A DNA stretch of 64,000 nt, from assembly GCF_000761215.1 (NCBI RefSeq), contig NZ_CP009438.1, positions 1,272,501 to 1,336,500 of the forward strand. Reading direction: 5' to 3'. The stretch comes from Streptomyces glaucescens. Its GTDB lineage: Bacteria; Actinomycetota; Actinomycetes; Streptomycetales; Streptomycetaceae. Numbering within the stretch: position 1 is the first letter of the stretch; every line of letters begins with the position of its first letter. This document shows positions 17,496 to 25,630 of this stretch, piece by piece. The notes beneath the pieces were generated by a model that was not told the DNA's origin, ran no database searches, and was given only the letters and a program-made list of their open reading frames with translations. The translations under genes were made by a program, and so were the position numbers.

Positions 17496-20400
17496 CTACG
17501 GCAGGCTCGGCGCCGGGCGCTTGTACATCCGGGTCGCCGTGATCTCGCTGTGGCCCGCCTCCCCCGGCTGCGACGGCTTGGGCAGGCCGGGCCTGAGGTG
17601 TTCCTCGACGCTGATGTACTTCAGGCCCGCCCGCAGGTCCGCGTCGTTGCGCAGACGGATGACCAGCGGGAACTCGGCGAGCGCCGTGGTGTCGAACAGA
17701 CCGGTCGTGTACAGCAGCTGCACGCCAAGCGCGTCCGAGACGGCCCGCTGGAGTTCCAGCAGGTAGGTCGCGTTGGCCCGGCCGATCGGGTTGTCGAGGA
17801 ACAGCGTGCCCGCGTGGCGGTGCTTGTCGCTGCGGCCCCGGTCGTTCGAGCGCAGGGCGGCCATCGTGCAGTACAGGGCGATGGCCGCGGTGAGCAGCTG
17901 GCCGCCGGAGAACACGTCGCCCATCTGGCCGACGGGCACCCGCTCGGCGCGCAGCACCGCGTCCGGCTTGAGGATCTCGACGGCGACGCCCTTCGGCTGG
18001 AGCGCCGCGGCGACCCCGCGCAGCAGCAGGGACATGCCGTCGCGGCGCAGGTCGGAGTTCTTCCTGACCGCCGCACGGGTGGCCTCGTCGATGACCTCGC
18101 CGAGCCGTTCGGTGAGCGTGGCCTGGTCGGGTTCCTCGAAGCGGATGCGCAGGAACTCCTGCCCGGACCACTCGCCGAGCCCTTCCGGCAGCCGGGACAG
18201 CCGCTGCGCGGAGCGCAGGGTGGCGAGGGAGGACTCGACCAGTCCGCGCAGCCGGTCCACGATCGAGTCCCGGTTGCGCTCCAGCTGTGCCAGCTCGTCC
18301 GTGAGGACGCGCAGCCGGGGCGCGAAGGCCTCGGCCCAGCGCTGGGCGTGCTCGGGCAGGGCGGACGCGGGAAGCTCGCGGATCTGCTGCCGCGCGGGGG
18401 TGCGCACCTGCTCGTAGCGGGTGGAGTTGGCGTGCCGGACCAGGACGTCGCTCGCCTCGCGGACGGCGGCCTCGGCGGCGGAGAGGTCGGCGGCGCAGCC
18501 GCGCAGCGACCGGCGCGCCTCGGCGGCGGACCGCCGGGCCTCCTCCAGGCCGCCCGGATACGGCTCGGGCTGCTCCTGGTCCTCCTCACCGGCGGGCTCG
18601 CGCAACAGGTCCCGCAGGAGAGCGGCGATCTCGTCGAAGCCGCCGGCCGCGTCCTCGGCGGCGCGGTGGGCGGCCAGCAGCTCGGCGTGCGCCTCCCGGG
18701 CCCGGGCCAGTGCCTCGGTGCGGGAGGCGAGTTCGGCGGTGGCGGTGCGCAGCAGCGCCTGGGCATGCTCGGCGTCGCGCGGCACCAGTTCCTCGGGCAG
18801 CTCGGTGTGCGCCTCGCCGTCCTCGGGGGCGTGCCGTTCGGCCTCACCGCGCAGCCGGCCCAGCTGCTCGCTGGCACTGGACATGCGGGTCTCCAGCAGC
18901 TGCACCAGCTCCTCCGCGCGGGCGGCGGCGGCCTGCCGGGACGGCCCGTCGGCCCCGTCGGGGGACTGGAGCAGCTGCTCCGCGCGGGTGCGGACCTTGT
19001 TGCTGAGCCGGTCCAGCTCGGCGCGCGCCGCGCTCTCGTCGCTCTCCGCGCGGGCCTGCTCGGCGCGCAGGTCGGCGCCGACGCCGACCTTCTCGTACAC
19101 CTGGGAGGCCGCGCGGTAGGCCTCGCGCAGGGCGGGCAGCGACGCCTGCGGTGCCGCGGAGTCGTCCTCGGGCACGTCGTCGGGGGCGCCCGCGATCTCG
19201 GAGCGCTCGGCGCGCAGGGCGCGGGCGGTACGGCGGGCGTCATCGGCGGCGCGCTGGGCGGCGCGGCGGTCCTCGTCGGCGGCGCGGGCCCGCTCCAGGC
19301 AGCTCTGGGCGCGGGCCTCGGACTCGGTGGCCTCGTCGGCGAGTTCGCGCAGCTTCGCCTGCCAGCCGGCCCGCTCGCGCAGCCGGAAGGCGAGTCCGGC
19401 GAGGGCGTCGGCGGCGCGCCGGGCCCGCTGTGCGGCCTCCTGCTTCTCGTCGCGGACCTGGGCCGCCTCGGCCGCGGTCTCCTCGGCCTCCGCGCGGACG
19501 GTGCGCGCCTCGGCCAGCTCGGCCTCGGCCTCCTCGGCGAACGCGCGGGCCTCCTGAGCGGCCGACGCGAGTTCGGCGAGGCGTCCGGCGGGGCAGCCGG
19601 TGCGCCAGGAGGCGAGCCGGGCGGCCAGCTCGCGGTCCTTGCCGAGCCGGGCGGCGAGGGTGCGGATCTCCGCGTCGCGCTCCGTGGCCCGGGCGCGCAG
19701 CGCCTGCCGCTCCTCGTCGGCGGCGTGCTCGTCGTGCATGGCCGGGTTCGGCGGGACGAGGAAGACGCCGCTGTCGGCTGAGTCGGCGGCCGGGGTGGGG
19801 GCGAGCAGGGCGGCGGCGGTGCCGACGGCCACGGCGGACCGGGGCAGCAGCGCGGCGTCGCTCAGTGCCTCGCGGGCGCGGGCGTGCGAGCCGGGGTCGG
19901 TGATGATCACGCCGTCGACCAGCTCGGGCCGGGCGGCGAGGACGCGCGCGTGGTCGGCGGGGTCGACTGCCTGGGCGAGATAGCGCCAGCCGGGCAGCGC
20001 GGGGATGCCGTGCTCGCCCAGGAACTCCACGGTGGCCAGCACGTCGGGGCCGGGCGGCAGCAGCCCGCCGTCGCCGAGCGCGCCGAGGATCCGGGCGTCG
20101 TCGGCGGCGGCGGTGCGCAGCTCGAAGAGCTGCCGTTCGGCGGAGGAGACGGCGTCGTCGAGGAGTTCGCGCAGTTCGTCGGCGAAGCGGTCCAGCTCCT
20201 CCGCGGTGAGGGTGCCCGCGGGGCGGGCGCCCTCCTCCTCGGGGGAGCCGGTGCGCGGTCCCGGTACCAGGGCCCGGGATCCGGCAGGGGCGCCGGGCAG
20301 GCTCAGCAGTTCGGCGAGCCGTTCCTCGGCGGCCAGGGCCTCGGCGGTGCGCCGCTCCCCTTCGTACGCCCGCCCGGCCGCGAGGGCGGCGTCGGCCGCG

Positions 20401-22136
20401 CGGGCGGCGGTCAGCTCCGCGCGGGACTCGGCGGAGGCCGCCTCGCGCGCGTGTTCGGCGGCCCGGCGGGCGGCCTCGCGCGCGGTGTCCCAGGCGGCGA
20501 CGGCGGACTTCTCGGCGTCGCTGGCGGCGAGGGCGGCCCGCGCGGGGTCGGCGTCGGGTGCGCTGTCGTCGAGCCAGCCCGCGCGGACCGCCTCGGCGGT
20601 CTCCTGTTCGACCTCGGTGAGCCGCTGGCGCAGGTGTCCGGCCTCGCTGCGGGCGCGCTGGGCCTCGGTGGCGGCGGCGGTGGAGTCCCGGTAGGCGCAG
20701 TCGCTGACCTCCTGGAGGGCGGCGGAGCGCTCCTCCTCCTCGTGGGCCAGGTTCTCGGCGCTCTCGGCGGCGGCGTGCAGCGCCCGGACGAGGTCGACGG
20801 CGGCCTTGGCGCGGGCGGCGAGCGCGGGGGCGGCGTCCTGTTCGGCCTCCTGGATGGCGGCGGCCACGCGGGCGACCCGGTCGGCGGCGGCGCGGTGCCG
20901 CAGCACGGCCTCGGCGGCCTGCCAGGCGGCGTGCAGGGTGCGCGCGTCGGCGAGTTCGCGCTTCTGCGCGGCGGCGGCCTTCTCGGCGGCGGCGAGCGCC
21001 AGGGAGGCGTGCCGGTAGGCGAGTTCGGCGGTGATCAGGGCGCTGCGCTCGCGGGCGGTCTCGGCGTGGGTGACGGCGTAGGCGGCGGCCGTGACCCGCT
21101 GGGCGAGGTCGGCGGCGCGCACCCGCTCCTGGGCGCCCCGCGCGGACAGCCGCCGGGCCAGGGTGCGGGTGCGCCGCTCGGCGCCGGCGTGCACGTCCCG
21201 GGCGCGGGAGCGGGTCTCGGCGGCCTCGACGATCCGGCCGAGCAGGTCCACCGACCCGGCGGTGAAGTCGCGTTCGGCGATCAGTTCCGCGCGCCGGCCC
21301 AGCTTGTTGCCGAAGCCGCTGACGAGGTCGGCGAGGCCGTCGGTGTCGCGGGTGTCGGTGACGGCGCGCAGCAGCAGGTCGGTGAAGTCGGAGTCCTTCT
21401 TGACCGCGAACAGGCCGGCGGCCTCGCCCTCGTCGGCGTTCATCTCGCGCTGGTAGCGGAAGAGTTCGGGGTCGAGGCCGAGTTCACCGAGGTGTTCGGT
21501 CCAGCGCTCGTGGATCTCCTCCCAGTGCACCTCCAGGTGCGGGTAGGCCTTGCCGGCCTCGGTGAGGGCGTCGCGGAAGCCCTTCATGGTGCGGCGGCGG
21601 CCCTGTGCGCCGGACTGGCCCTCGACGGGCGGCCGTACGGCGTTGGACTCGGCGACCGGCAGGTTGTCCAGGGTCAGTCCGGGGCCGGGCCGGAAGGAGT
21701 ACCAGGCCTCGGCGAACTTGCGCGGGTCGTTGGAGACCTGCCGCCCGCGCCATTCGCTGACCTTGCCGACGACGACGCACTCGCCGGTCTGCACGTGCTG
21801 CCACTCCAGGGCGACGTGGCCGCAGTCGTCGGCGAGCAGGAACTTGCGCAGCACACCGGAGCTGGCGCCGCCGAGGGTGTTGCGGTGGCCCGGCAGCATC
21901 ACCGAGAAGATCAGCTTGAGCAGGACGGACTTGCCGCCGCCGTTCTCCAGGAAGAGCACGCCGGCGGGCGCGGGGCGCCGGGGCGGTCCGACGGGCTCCT
22001 CCTCGAAGAACTCCGCCTGGGCGGGTGCGGGGTCGGGCACGGGCCGGCCCACACCGCGCAGGTCAAGCACGGTGTCGGCGTAGCGCGCACCGGCGGGTCC
22101 GATGGAGTAGAGGCGGACCCGGGACAGCTCGTACAT
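17496..22136 (-). CDS. SMC/MukB-like ATPase of a condensin-type operon (JetC/MksB-like)
   Basis: A 1,546-residue SMC-like protein. An N-terminal ATPase head has Walker A LENGGGKSVLLK (Lys69). Then come about 1,000 residues of Ala/Glu/Arg-rich coiled coil, interrupted near 600-760 by a globular stretch that may be the hinge. The C-terminal head has signature VFSGGQLLTAAIALY (about 1408-1422) and Walker B GTLFLDNPIG (Asp1448). The residue after Asp1448 is Asn1449, where MukB and SMC proteins carry the hydrolytic Glu. Head layout and gene order match MukB/MksB/JetC, which load on DNA and extrude loops. It is last in the operon, 70 bp after the MukE-like gene. The ATG at 22136 has only a weak ribosome site. 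Confidence 0.82.
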   Translation of the reverse strand: MYELSRVRLYSIGPAGARYADTVLDLRGVGRPVPDPAPAQAEFFEEEPVGPPRRPAPAGVLFLENGGGKSVLLKLIFSVMLPGHRNTLGGASSGVLRKFLLADDCGHVALEWQHVQTGECVVVGKVSEWRGRQVSNDPRKFAEAWYSFRPGPGLTLDNLPVAESNAVRPPVEGQSGAQGRRRTMKGFRDALTEAGKAYPHLEVHWEEIHERWTEHLGELGLDPELFRYQREMNADEGEAAGLFAVKKDSDFTDLLLRAVTDTRDTDGLADLVSGFGNKLGRRAELIAERDFTAGSVDLLGRIVEAAETRSRARDVHAGAERRTRTLARRLSARGAQERVRAADLAQRVTAAAYAVTHAETARERSALITAELAYRHASLALAAAEKAAAAQKRELADARTLHAAWQAAEAVLRHRAAADRVARVAAAIQEAEQDAAPALAARAKAAVDLVRALHAAAESAENLAHEEEERSAALQEVSDCAYRDSTAAATEAQRARSEAGHLRQRLTEVEQETAEAVRAGWLDDSAPDADPARAALAASDAEKSAVAAWDTAREAARRAAEHAREAASAESRAELTAARAADAALAAGRAYEGERRTAEALAAEERLAELLSLPGAPAGSRALVPGPRTGSPEEEGARPAGTLTAEELDRFADELRELLDDAVSSAERQLFELRTAAADDARILGALGDGGLLPPGPDVLATVEFLGEHGIPALPGWRYLAQAVDPADHARVLAARPELVDGVIITDPGSHARAREALSDAALLPRSAVAVGTAAALLAPTPAADSADSGVFLVPPNPAMHDEHAADEERQALRARATERDAEIRTLAARLGKDRELAARLASWRTGCPAGRLAELASAAQEARAFAEEAEAELAEARTVRAEAEETAAEAAQVRDEKQEAAQRARRAADALAGLAFRLRERAGWQAKLRELADEATESEARAQSCLERARAADEDRRAAQRAADDARRTARALRAERSEIAGAPDDVPEDDSAAPQASLPALREAYRAASQVYEKVGVGADLRAEQARAESDESAARAELDRLSNKVRTRAEQLLQSPDGADGPSRQAAAARAEELVQLLETRMSSASEQLGRLRGEAERHAPEDGEAHTELPEELVPRDAEHAQALLRTATAELASRTEALARAREAHAELLAAHRAAEDAAGGFDEIAALLRDLLREPAGEEDQEQPEPYPGGLEEARRSAAEARRSLRGCAADLSAAEAAVREASDVLVRHANSTRYEQVRTPARQQIRELPASALPEHAQRWAEAFAPRLRVLTDELAQLERNRDSIVDRLRGLVESSLATLRSAQRLSRLPEGLGEWSGQEFLRIRFEEPDQATLTERLGEVIDEATRAAVRKNSDLRRDGMSLLLRGVAAALQPKGVAVEILKPDAVLRAERVPVGQMGDVFSGGQLLTAAIALYCTMAALRSNDRGRSDKHRHAGTLFLDNPIGRANATYLLELQRAVSDALGVQLLYTTGLFDTTALAEFPLVIRLRNDADLRAGLKYISVEEHLRPGLPKPSQPGEAGHSEITATRMYKRPAPSLP

Positions 22137-22206
22137 GGCGGACTCTCGTCAGACTTCGGCAGATCGGGGAGGTACGGGTGGTTCGTCGAGGGTGGGGGCG
22201 GGCGGC

Positions 22207-23088
22207 TCACCCGGAGTGGAACGGCAGTCCGGCGTCGGCCACCAGCTCCAGGTCGTCGGTCTCCTCGGCGGGCATCAGGGTCGGCGTGCCGTCGGTGACC
22301 GGGACGACGCCGAGCTCCAGCAGTTCGGCCATGGCGGCGCCGCCCGCCATGTCGCGGACCTGGAGCTGGTAGCGCGCGGTGGTGCGGTAGGTGCCGCCGT
22401 TGTCGTCGCCGGTGCGCTGGAGGAAGCCGGAGTCGGTGAGGAAGGTGACGGCCTTGGCGACGATTCCGGTGGTGGACGCGGCCGGGCGGCGGGCGTCCTT
22501 CGTGGCGCCGGTGGCGCTGCGCCGGGCCCAGATCCGCCAGGCGGCCTCCAGGCCGGGCGCGTCCGTCGCCGGGTCGGTGTTCTCGCCCTGCTCGGCGGCG
22601 CGCTCCTCCAGGCGGCGGCAGGCCTGCCGGACGAAGGCGTCGACGCCGTTGACGGTGACCCGGCCGATGTAGCCGTCGTCGGCGAGGTCCTCGGGGCGCG
22701 GGTAGGCCATGGCGGCGACGGCGAGGTGGGCCAGCCCGTGCAGGAAGCGGTCGCCGGAGTCGGCGGCGGTACGGCGCGCGTAGTCGCCCATGCGGACGGC
22801 GAAGACCGAGTCCTCGGCGGCCGTCACGGCCATGCCCGCGCGCGGGGACACCTCCAGCACGACGAGGCCGAGGCCCGCGGCGACGGCGTCCGCGAGGCGG
22901 GCGAAGGGCGGGTCCTCGCGGTAGCGGCGCAGCAGGTCGGCGTACTCCTGGTCGCGGGCGGGCAGCAGCTTGGGCTGGAGCCCGAAGGCGACGAGCCGCG
23001 CCGCGTCGGCGGCGTCGGCGGGGGTGACGGGGGTCTGCGCCGTCGGGGCGGGTGCCTCCGGCTCACTCCACTCGACGTGCTCGGTCAC
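22207..23088 (-). CDS. MukE/JetB-like subunit of a condensin-type operon
   Basis: A 293-residue acidic protein with a disordered N-terminus and a compact body ending in winged-helix-like segments (IVAKAVTFLTDSGFLQRTGDDNGGTYRTTARYQLQVRDM). It has no signal or membrane segment. Size, winged-helix character and position between the kleisin-like and ATPase genes fit MukE/MksE/JetB (inference; sequence identity in this family is very low). The GTG start at 23088 has GAGGAG eight bases upstream. A tiny open frame bridges it to the preceding gene through 4-bp overlaps at both ends. Confidence 0.7.
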   Translation of the reverse strand: MTEHVEWSEPEAPAPTAQTPVTPADAADAARLVAFGLQPKLLPARDQEYADLLRRYREDPPFARLADAVAAGLGLVVLEVSPRAGMAVTAAEDSVFAVRMGDYARRTAADSGDRFLHGLAHLAVAAMAYPRPEDLADDGYIGRVTVNGVDAFVRQACRRLEERAAEQGENTDPATDAPGLEAAWRIWARRSATGATKDARRPAASTTGIVAKAVTFLTDSGFLQRTGDDNGGTYRTTARYQLQVRDMAGGAAMAELLELGVVPVTDGTPTLMPAEETDDLELVADAGLPFHSG

Positions 23089-23120
23089 GGTCGGTGCTCC
23101 TCGCTGTGGTGCTCACTCAT
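23085..23120 (-). other. 11-codon mini-ORF bridging the kleisin-like and MukE-like genes
   Basis: ATG at 23120 overlaps the upstream stop codon (ATGA). The frame encodes MSEHHSEEHRP and ends in a TGA that overlaps the GTG start of the next gene (GTGA). Its codons also contain the GAGGAG ribosome site of that gene. It could pass terminating ribosomes from one subunit gene to the next, or it could be chance. Confidence 0.35.
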
Positions 23121-24643
23121 GCTGCTTCCGTCCTGTCCGCCGCCATCCCGGCCGCGTCCAGCAGGGCCGTCCCGACGATCAGGTCGGCGCCGCCGAACTC
23201 GGGGTCGTCCAGCTCGGTGCCGTCGTCCACGGCGAACAGGAGCTTCTCCTCGCCCTGCCGGTAGGCGGTGCCGACGGGCGGGCTGGCCGCGTGGACCGCC
23301 AGCAGGGCCACCAGGTAGGGCAGGTCGGGGTCCTGGCGGCGGGCGTCGGCGAGCAGGCCCGACAGGCGGCGCGGGGCGTCGGCCGGGAGGTCCAGCAGTT
23401 CCATGGCGGCGGCGAGCTGTTCCTCGCTGAACCGGCTGTCGTCCGGGGTGGCGATGAGGTCGGGTTCGGGCATCTCGGCGCCCAGGTGCTCCCGCTCGAC
23501 CGGCGGGGTCAGCAGGATGTCCACGAGGTCGCCGACCCGGACCGAGGCCGGGGTGCGCAGGCCGGTGCCCTTGGCGAACCAGGCGTCGGTGACGCGGATG
23601 GCCTGCTCCAGCGGCAGCGGCAGGACCGGGGCGACGAGCTGGCCGTAGAGGTCCATCCCGGCGGTGGCGGCCGGGGTCGCGAAGGCCTGCCGGTCCTGTT
23701 CGGCGCGGAACAGCGGGCCGGCCTCCAGCAGGCGGGACTGGAGCTGAGTGTGGCGGCGGATGCAGTCCTTGACGATGTCGACCAGCTCGGCGGCGCGCCG
23801 CTTGTGCTCGGGGTCCTCGGACTCGTCGCGGGCCCTGCGGATGTTGGTGAGGATCGCGTTCTCGTGCCGGTAGCGGTCGGCCACGTGGTCCAGGGCCTCG
23901 GCGATCATGTCGGGCACGGCGGTGAGCCAGTCCACCGCGCGGACGTTGCGGCGGGTGGCGTCCAGCGCCTTGCGCAGGGTCTCCGAGTACTGCACGGTCC
24001 GGTACCGGGCCTGCTCGGCGGCGAGCTGGGCGTCGGCGAGCCGGCCGCGGCTGATCAGCACCTCCAGCTTGACCTCGGCGGCGATCTGGGCGCTGGTGAC
24101 ATCGGTGTCGAGGGCGCCGACGAGGACGTTGACCGCCTCGTCGGTGGTGCGGAGGTAGACGGTGCCGCCGGGGCCGGGGACCTCCTCGATCAGCTTGAAG
24201 TCGTAGTCACGGCGGACGTACGTGCCGTCGGGGTCGAAGGTGCCGTACACCGCGCGGAAGCCGCGGTCGACGCTGCCGACGTTGATCAGGTTCTCCAGGA
24301 CCCAGCGGGCCACCCGCTCGTGCTCGGCGGCGGGCCGCCGCGGGGCCTGGGCGGCGATCCGCGGCACGAGCCGGGCGACGACCTGGTCGTGGTCGGCGCC
24401 GGTGTCGAAGTCCATGTTCAGGGTGACGAGGTCGATGGCGGCGAGGGCGATCTCGGCCATGCCGTAGACCGAGTACTCACCGGCCAGGTTCGCCTTGCGC
24501 GCGTCGAGGTCGTGCAGCGGCGCGGTGCAGGCGAGCGCGCGCAGCCGCCGCGCCAGTCCCTCGTCGGCGGCCGGGCCCATGGCGGGGCGCGGCCCCGCGC
24601 TGAGCTGGGGCGGAGCGCTGTCCGTCGATGCAGGCGAAGTCAC
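23117..24643 (-). CDS. Kleisin-like MukF/JetA-type subunit of a condensin-type operon
   Basis: A 508-residue soluble protein, first in the three-gene operon. The N-terminal 200 residues look like winged-helix material (ARWVLENLINVG, then YDFKLIEEV with a beta hairpin and a TTDEAVNVLV helix). A long helical middle section contains DAVTRRN-type helices, and the acidic C-terminal domain is predicted compact. Gene order kleisin-MukE-MukB and the sizes match MksFEB and JetABC. The kleisin assignment is inferred from position more than from motifs. I take the GTG at 24643 as start because a TAGTCT -10 box ends 7 bases upstream, which would give a leaderless mRNA; the frame stays open to 24688. Confidence 0.68.
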   Translation of the reverse strand: MTSPASTDSAPPQLSAGPRPAMGPAADEGLARRLRALACTAPLHDLDARKANLAGEYSVYGMAEIALAAIDLVTLNMDFDTGADHDQVVARLVPRIAAQAPRRPAAEHERVARWVLENLINVGSVDRGFRAVYGTFDPDGTYVRRDYDFKLIEEVPGPGGTVYLRTTDEAVNVLVGALDTDVTSAQIAAEVKLEVLISRGRLADAQLAAEQARYRTVQYSETLRKALDATRRNVRAVDWLTAVPDMIAEALDHVADRYRHENAILTNIRRARDESEDPEHKRRAAELVDIVKDCIRRHTQLQSRLLEAGPLFRAEQDRQAFATPAATAGMDLYGQLVAPVLPLPLEQAIRVTDAWFAKGTGLRTPASVRVGDLVDILLTPPVEREHLGAEMPEPDLIATPDDSRFSEEQLAAAMELLDLPADAPRRLSGLLADARRQDPDLPYLVALLAVHAASPPVGTAYRQGEEKLLFAVDDGTELDDPEFGGADLIVGTALLDAAGMAADRTEAA

Positions 24644-24676
24644 GGTGCACAGACTAGGTCCTCGGTCTGACAACGA
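24644..24676 (-). promoter_or_regulatory. Candidate promoter giving a leaderless condensin-operon mRNA
   Basis: On the minus strand the hexamer TAGTCT (fits TANNNT) at 24651-24656 is followed by seven bases and then the GTG start at 24643, placing the expected transcription start at or next to the start codon. A possible -35, TTGGGT, lies 19 bases further upstream. No Shine-Dalgarno sequence precedes the GTG, consistent with a leaderless mRNA. Confidence 0.4.
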
Positions 24677-24805
24677 CCCAAACGGCACGGAACGGCTCCG
24701 CCGGCCCGGCCGGGGACAGGGATGGTCCGCCGGACCCGGCCGGGGACAGGGGCGGTCCGCCGGCCGCGGACTCGCGGTGGCCGGCCGCGCGGTCCCCCGC
24801 TTCCC

Positions 24806-25501
24806 TCACCGGGTCTCGCCGACGCGGCGCCGGTAGACCTCCACCACGCGTTCCAGCGAGTCGTCGAGGTAGCCGGCGAGCAGGCGCTCGGCCTTCCCCC
24901 GCTCACCGGCCCGCAGTGCCTCCAGGATCCGGAGGTTTCGCGCGATGTACGGTTCGTGCAGCCGGCGCGGCTCGTCGACCACGTGGAACGCCAGCCGCAG
25001 TTCGGCGAAGACGCTGCGCATCAGCTCGTCGGTACGCTCGCTCCCGGCCAGCGCGACGAGTTCCCGGTGGAAGTGGATGTTGGCCGTGCCCACCGCGTTC
25101 CAGTCACCTTCGCGCGCCGCCCGTCTGCCCGACTCGACGGCCCCGGCGAGCGCGTCGACGGCGTAGGGCGGCCGGCCGAGCCCCCGGACGACGGCGCACT
25201 CCACGAGCCGTCGGGTGCGGTAGATGTCCTCCACGTCCTCGACGGTCAGCACCCGGACGAAGACCCCGCGGTTCAGCTCGTGCACGAGCAGGCGTTCGTG
25301 CGTGAGCAGCCGGAACGCCTCGCGCAGCGTGTTGCGGGAGACCCCGAGCGCGCCGCCGATGCCGTCCTCGGAGAGCCGGGTGCCGGGCGGGAAGTAGCCG
25401 TCTGCGATGCGGCTCCTGAGGATGTCCGAGACCCGCTCGGCGGTGCTGGTGCGCCCGAGGAGTGCCCGGTCATCGGCGAGGTCCGTCAACTGCTCTGCCA
25501 T
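24806..25501 (-). CDS. GntR-family regulator, FadR/FCD subfamily
   Basis: Transcription factor of 231 residues. The GntR winged helix covers about residues 18-85 (RVSDILRSRIADGYFPPGTRLSEDGIGGALGVSRNTLREAFRLL), followed by an all-helical FCD effector domain with metal-site residues such as HFHRELV and ARNLRILEAL. It is divergently transcribed from an MFS transporter and the pxpABC operon. A palindrome fitting the FadR-type consensus T-N-G-T-NNN-A-C-N-A lies between them, so it probably represses the transporter in response to its substrate, perhaps 5-oxoproline or a related acid (inference). Confidence 0.9.
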   Translation of the reverse strand: MAEQLTDLADDRALLGRTSTAERVSDILRSRIADGYFPPGTRLSEDGIGGALGVSRNTLREAFRLLTHERLLVHELNRGVFVRVLTVEDVEDIYRTRRLVECAVVRGLGRPPYAVDALAGAVESGRRAAREGDWNAVGTANIHFHRELVALAGSERTDELMRSVFAELRLAFHVVDEPRRLHEPYIARNLRILEALRAGERGKAERLLAGYLDDSLERVVEVYRRRVGETR

Positions 25502-25545
25502 GCCCGGAATTCAAGCGCAGGCGGCAGGACGGAACAACAGGGGTA

Positions 25546-25575
25546 TTGAGGGATCGTTGAACGATCCTCTACGTT
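25546..25575 (+). promoter_or_regulatory. Promoter of the MFS/pxp operon with embedded FadR-type operator
   Basis: -35 TTGAGG (25546-25551) and -10 TACGTT (25570-25575) are separated by 18 bp. Inside the spacer is the 17-bp palindrome GGATCGTTGAACGATCC (25551-25567, 8-bp arms around one G). Its core TCGTTGAACGA fits the FadR-subfamily consensus T-N-G-T-NNN-A-C-N-A exactly. A repressor bound here would block RNA polymerase directly. The divergent GntR gene starts 45 bp away, so autoregulation is also possible. Confidence 0.7.
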
Positions 25576-25630
25576 GCTGTGCGTTGGCTCACTCCTGAAG
25601 CACCCTCCGTCCTCCCCCTGCGAGGTGCCC

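Noticed and set aside
19884..22298. 804-codon open frame on the plus strand opposite the SMC-like gene
   Set aside because: Antisense shadow; translation is Gly/Ala/Val repeats caused by the coiled-coil codons on the other strand.
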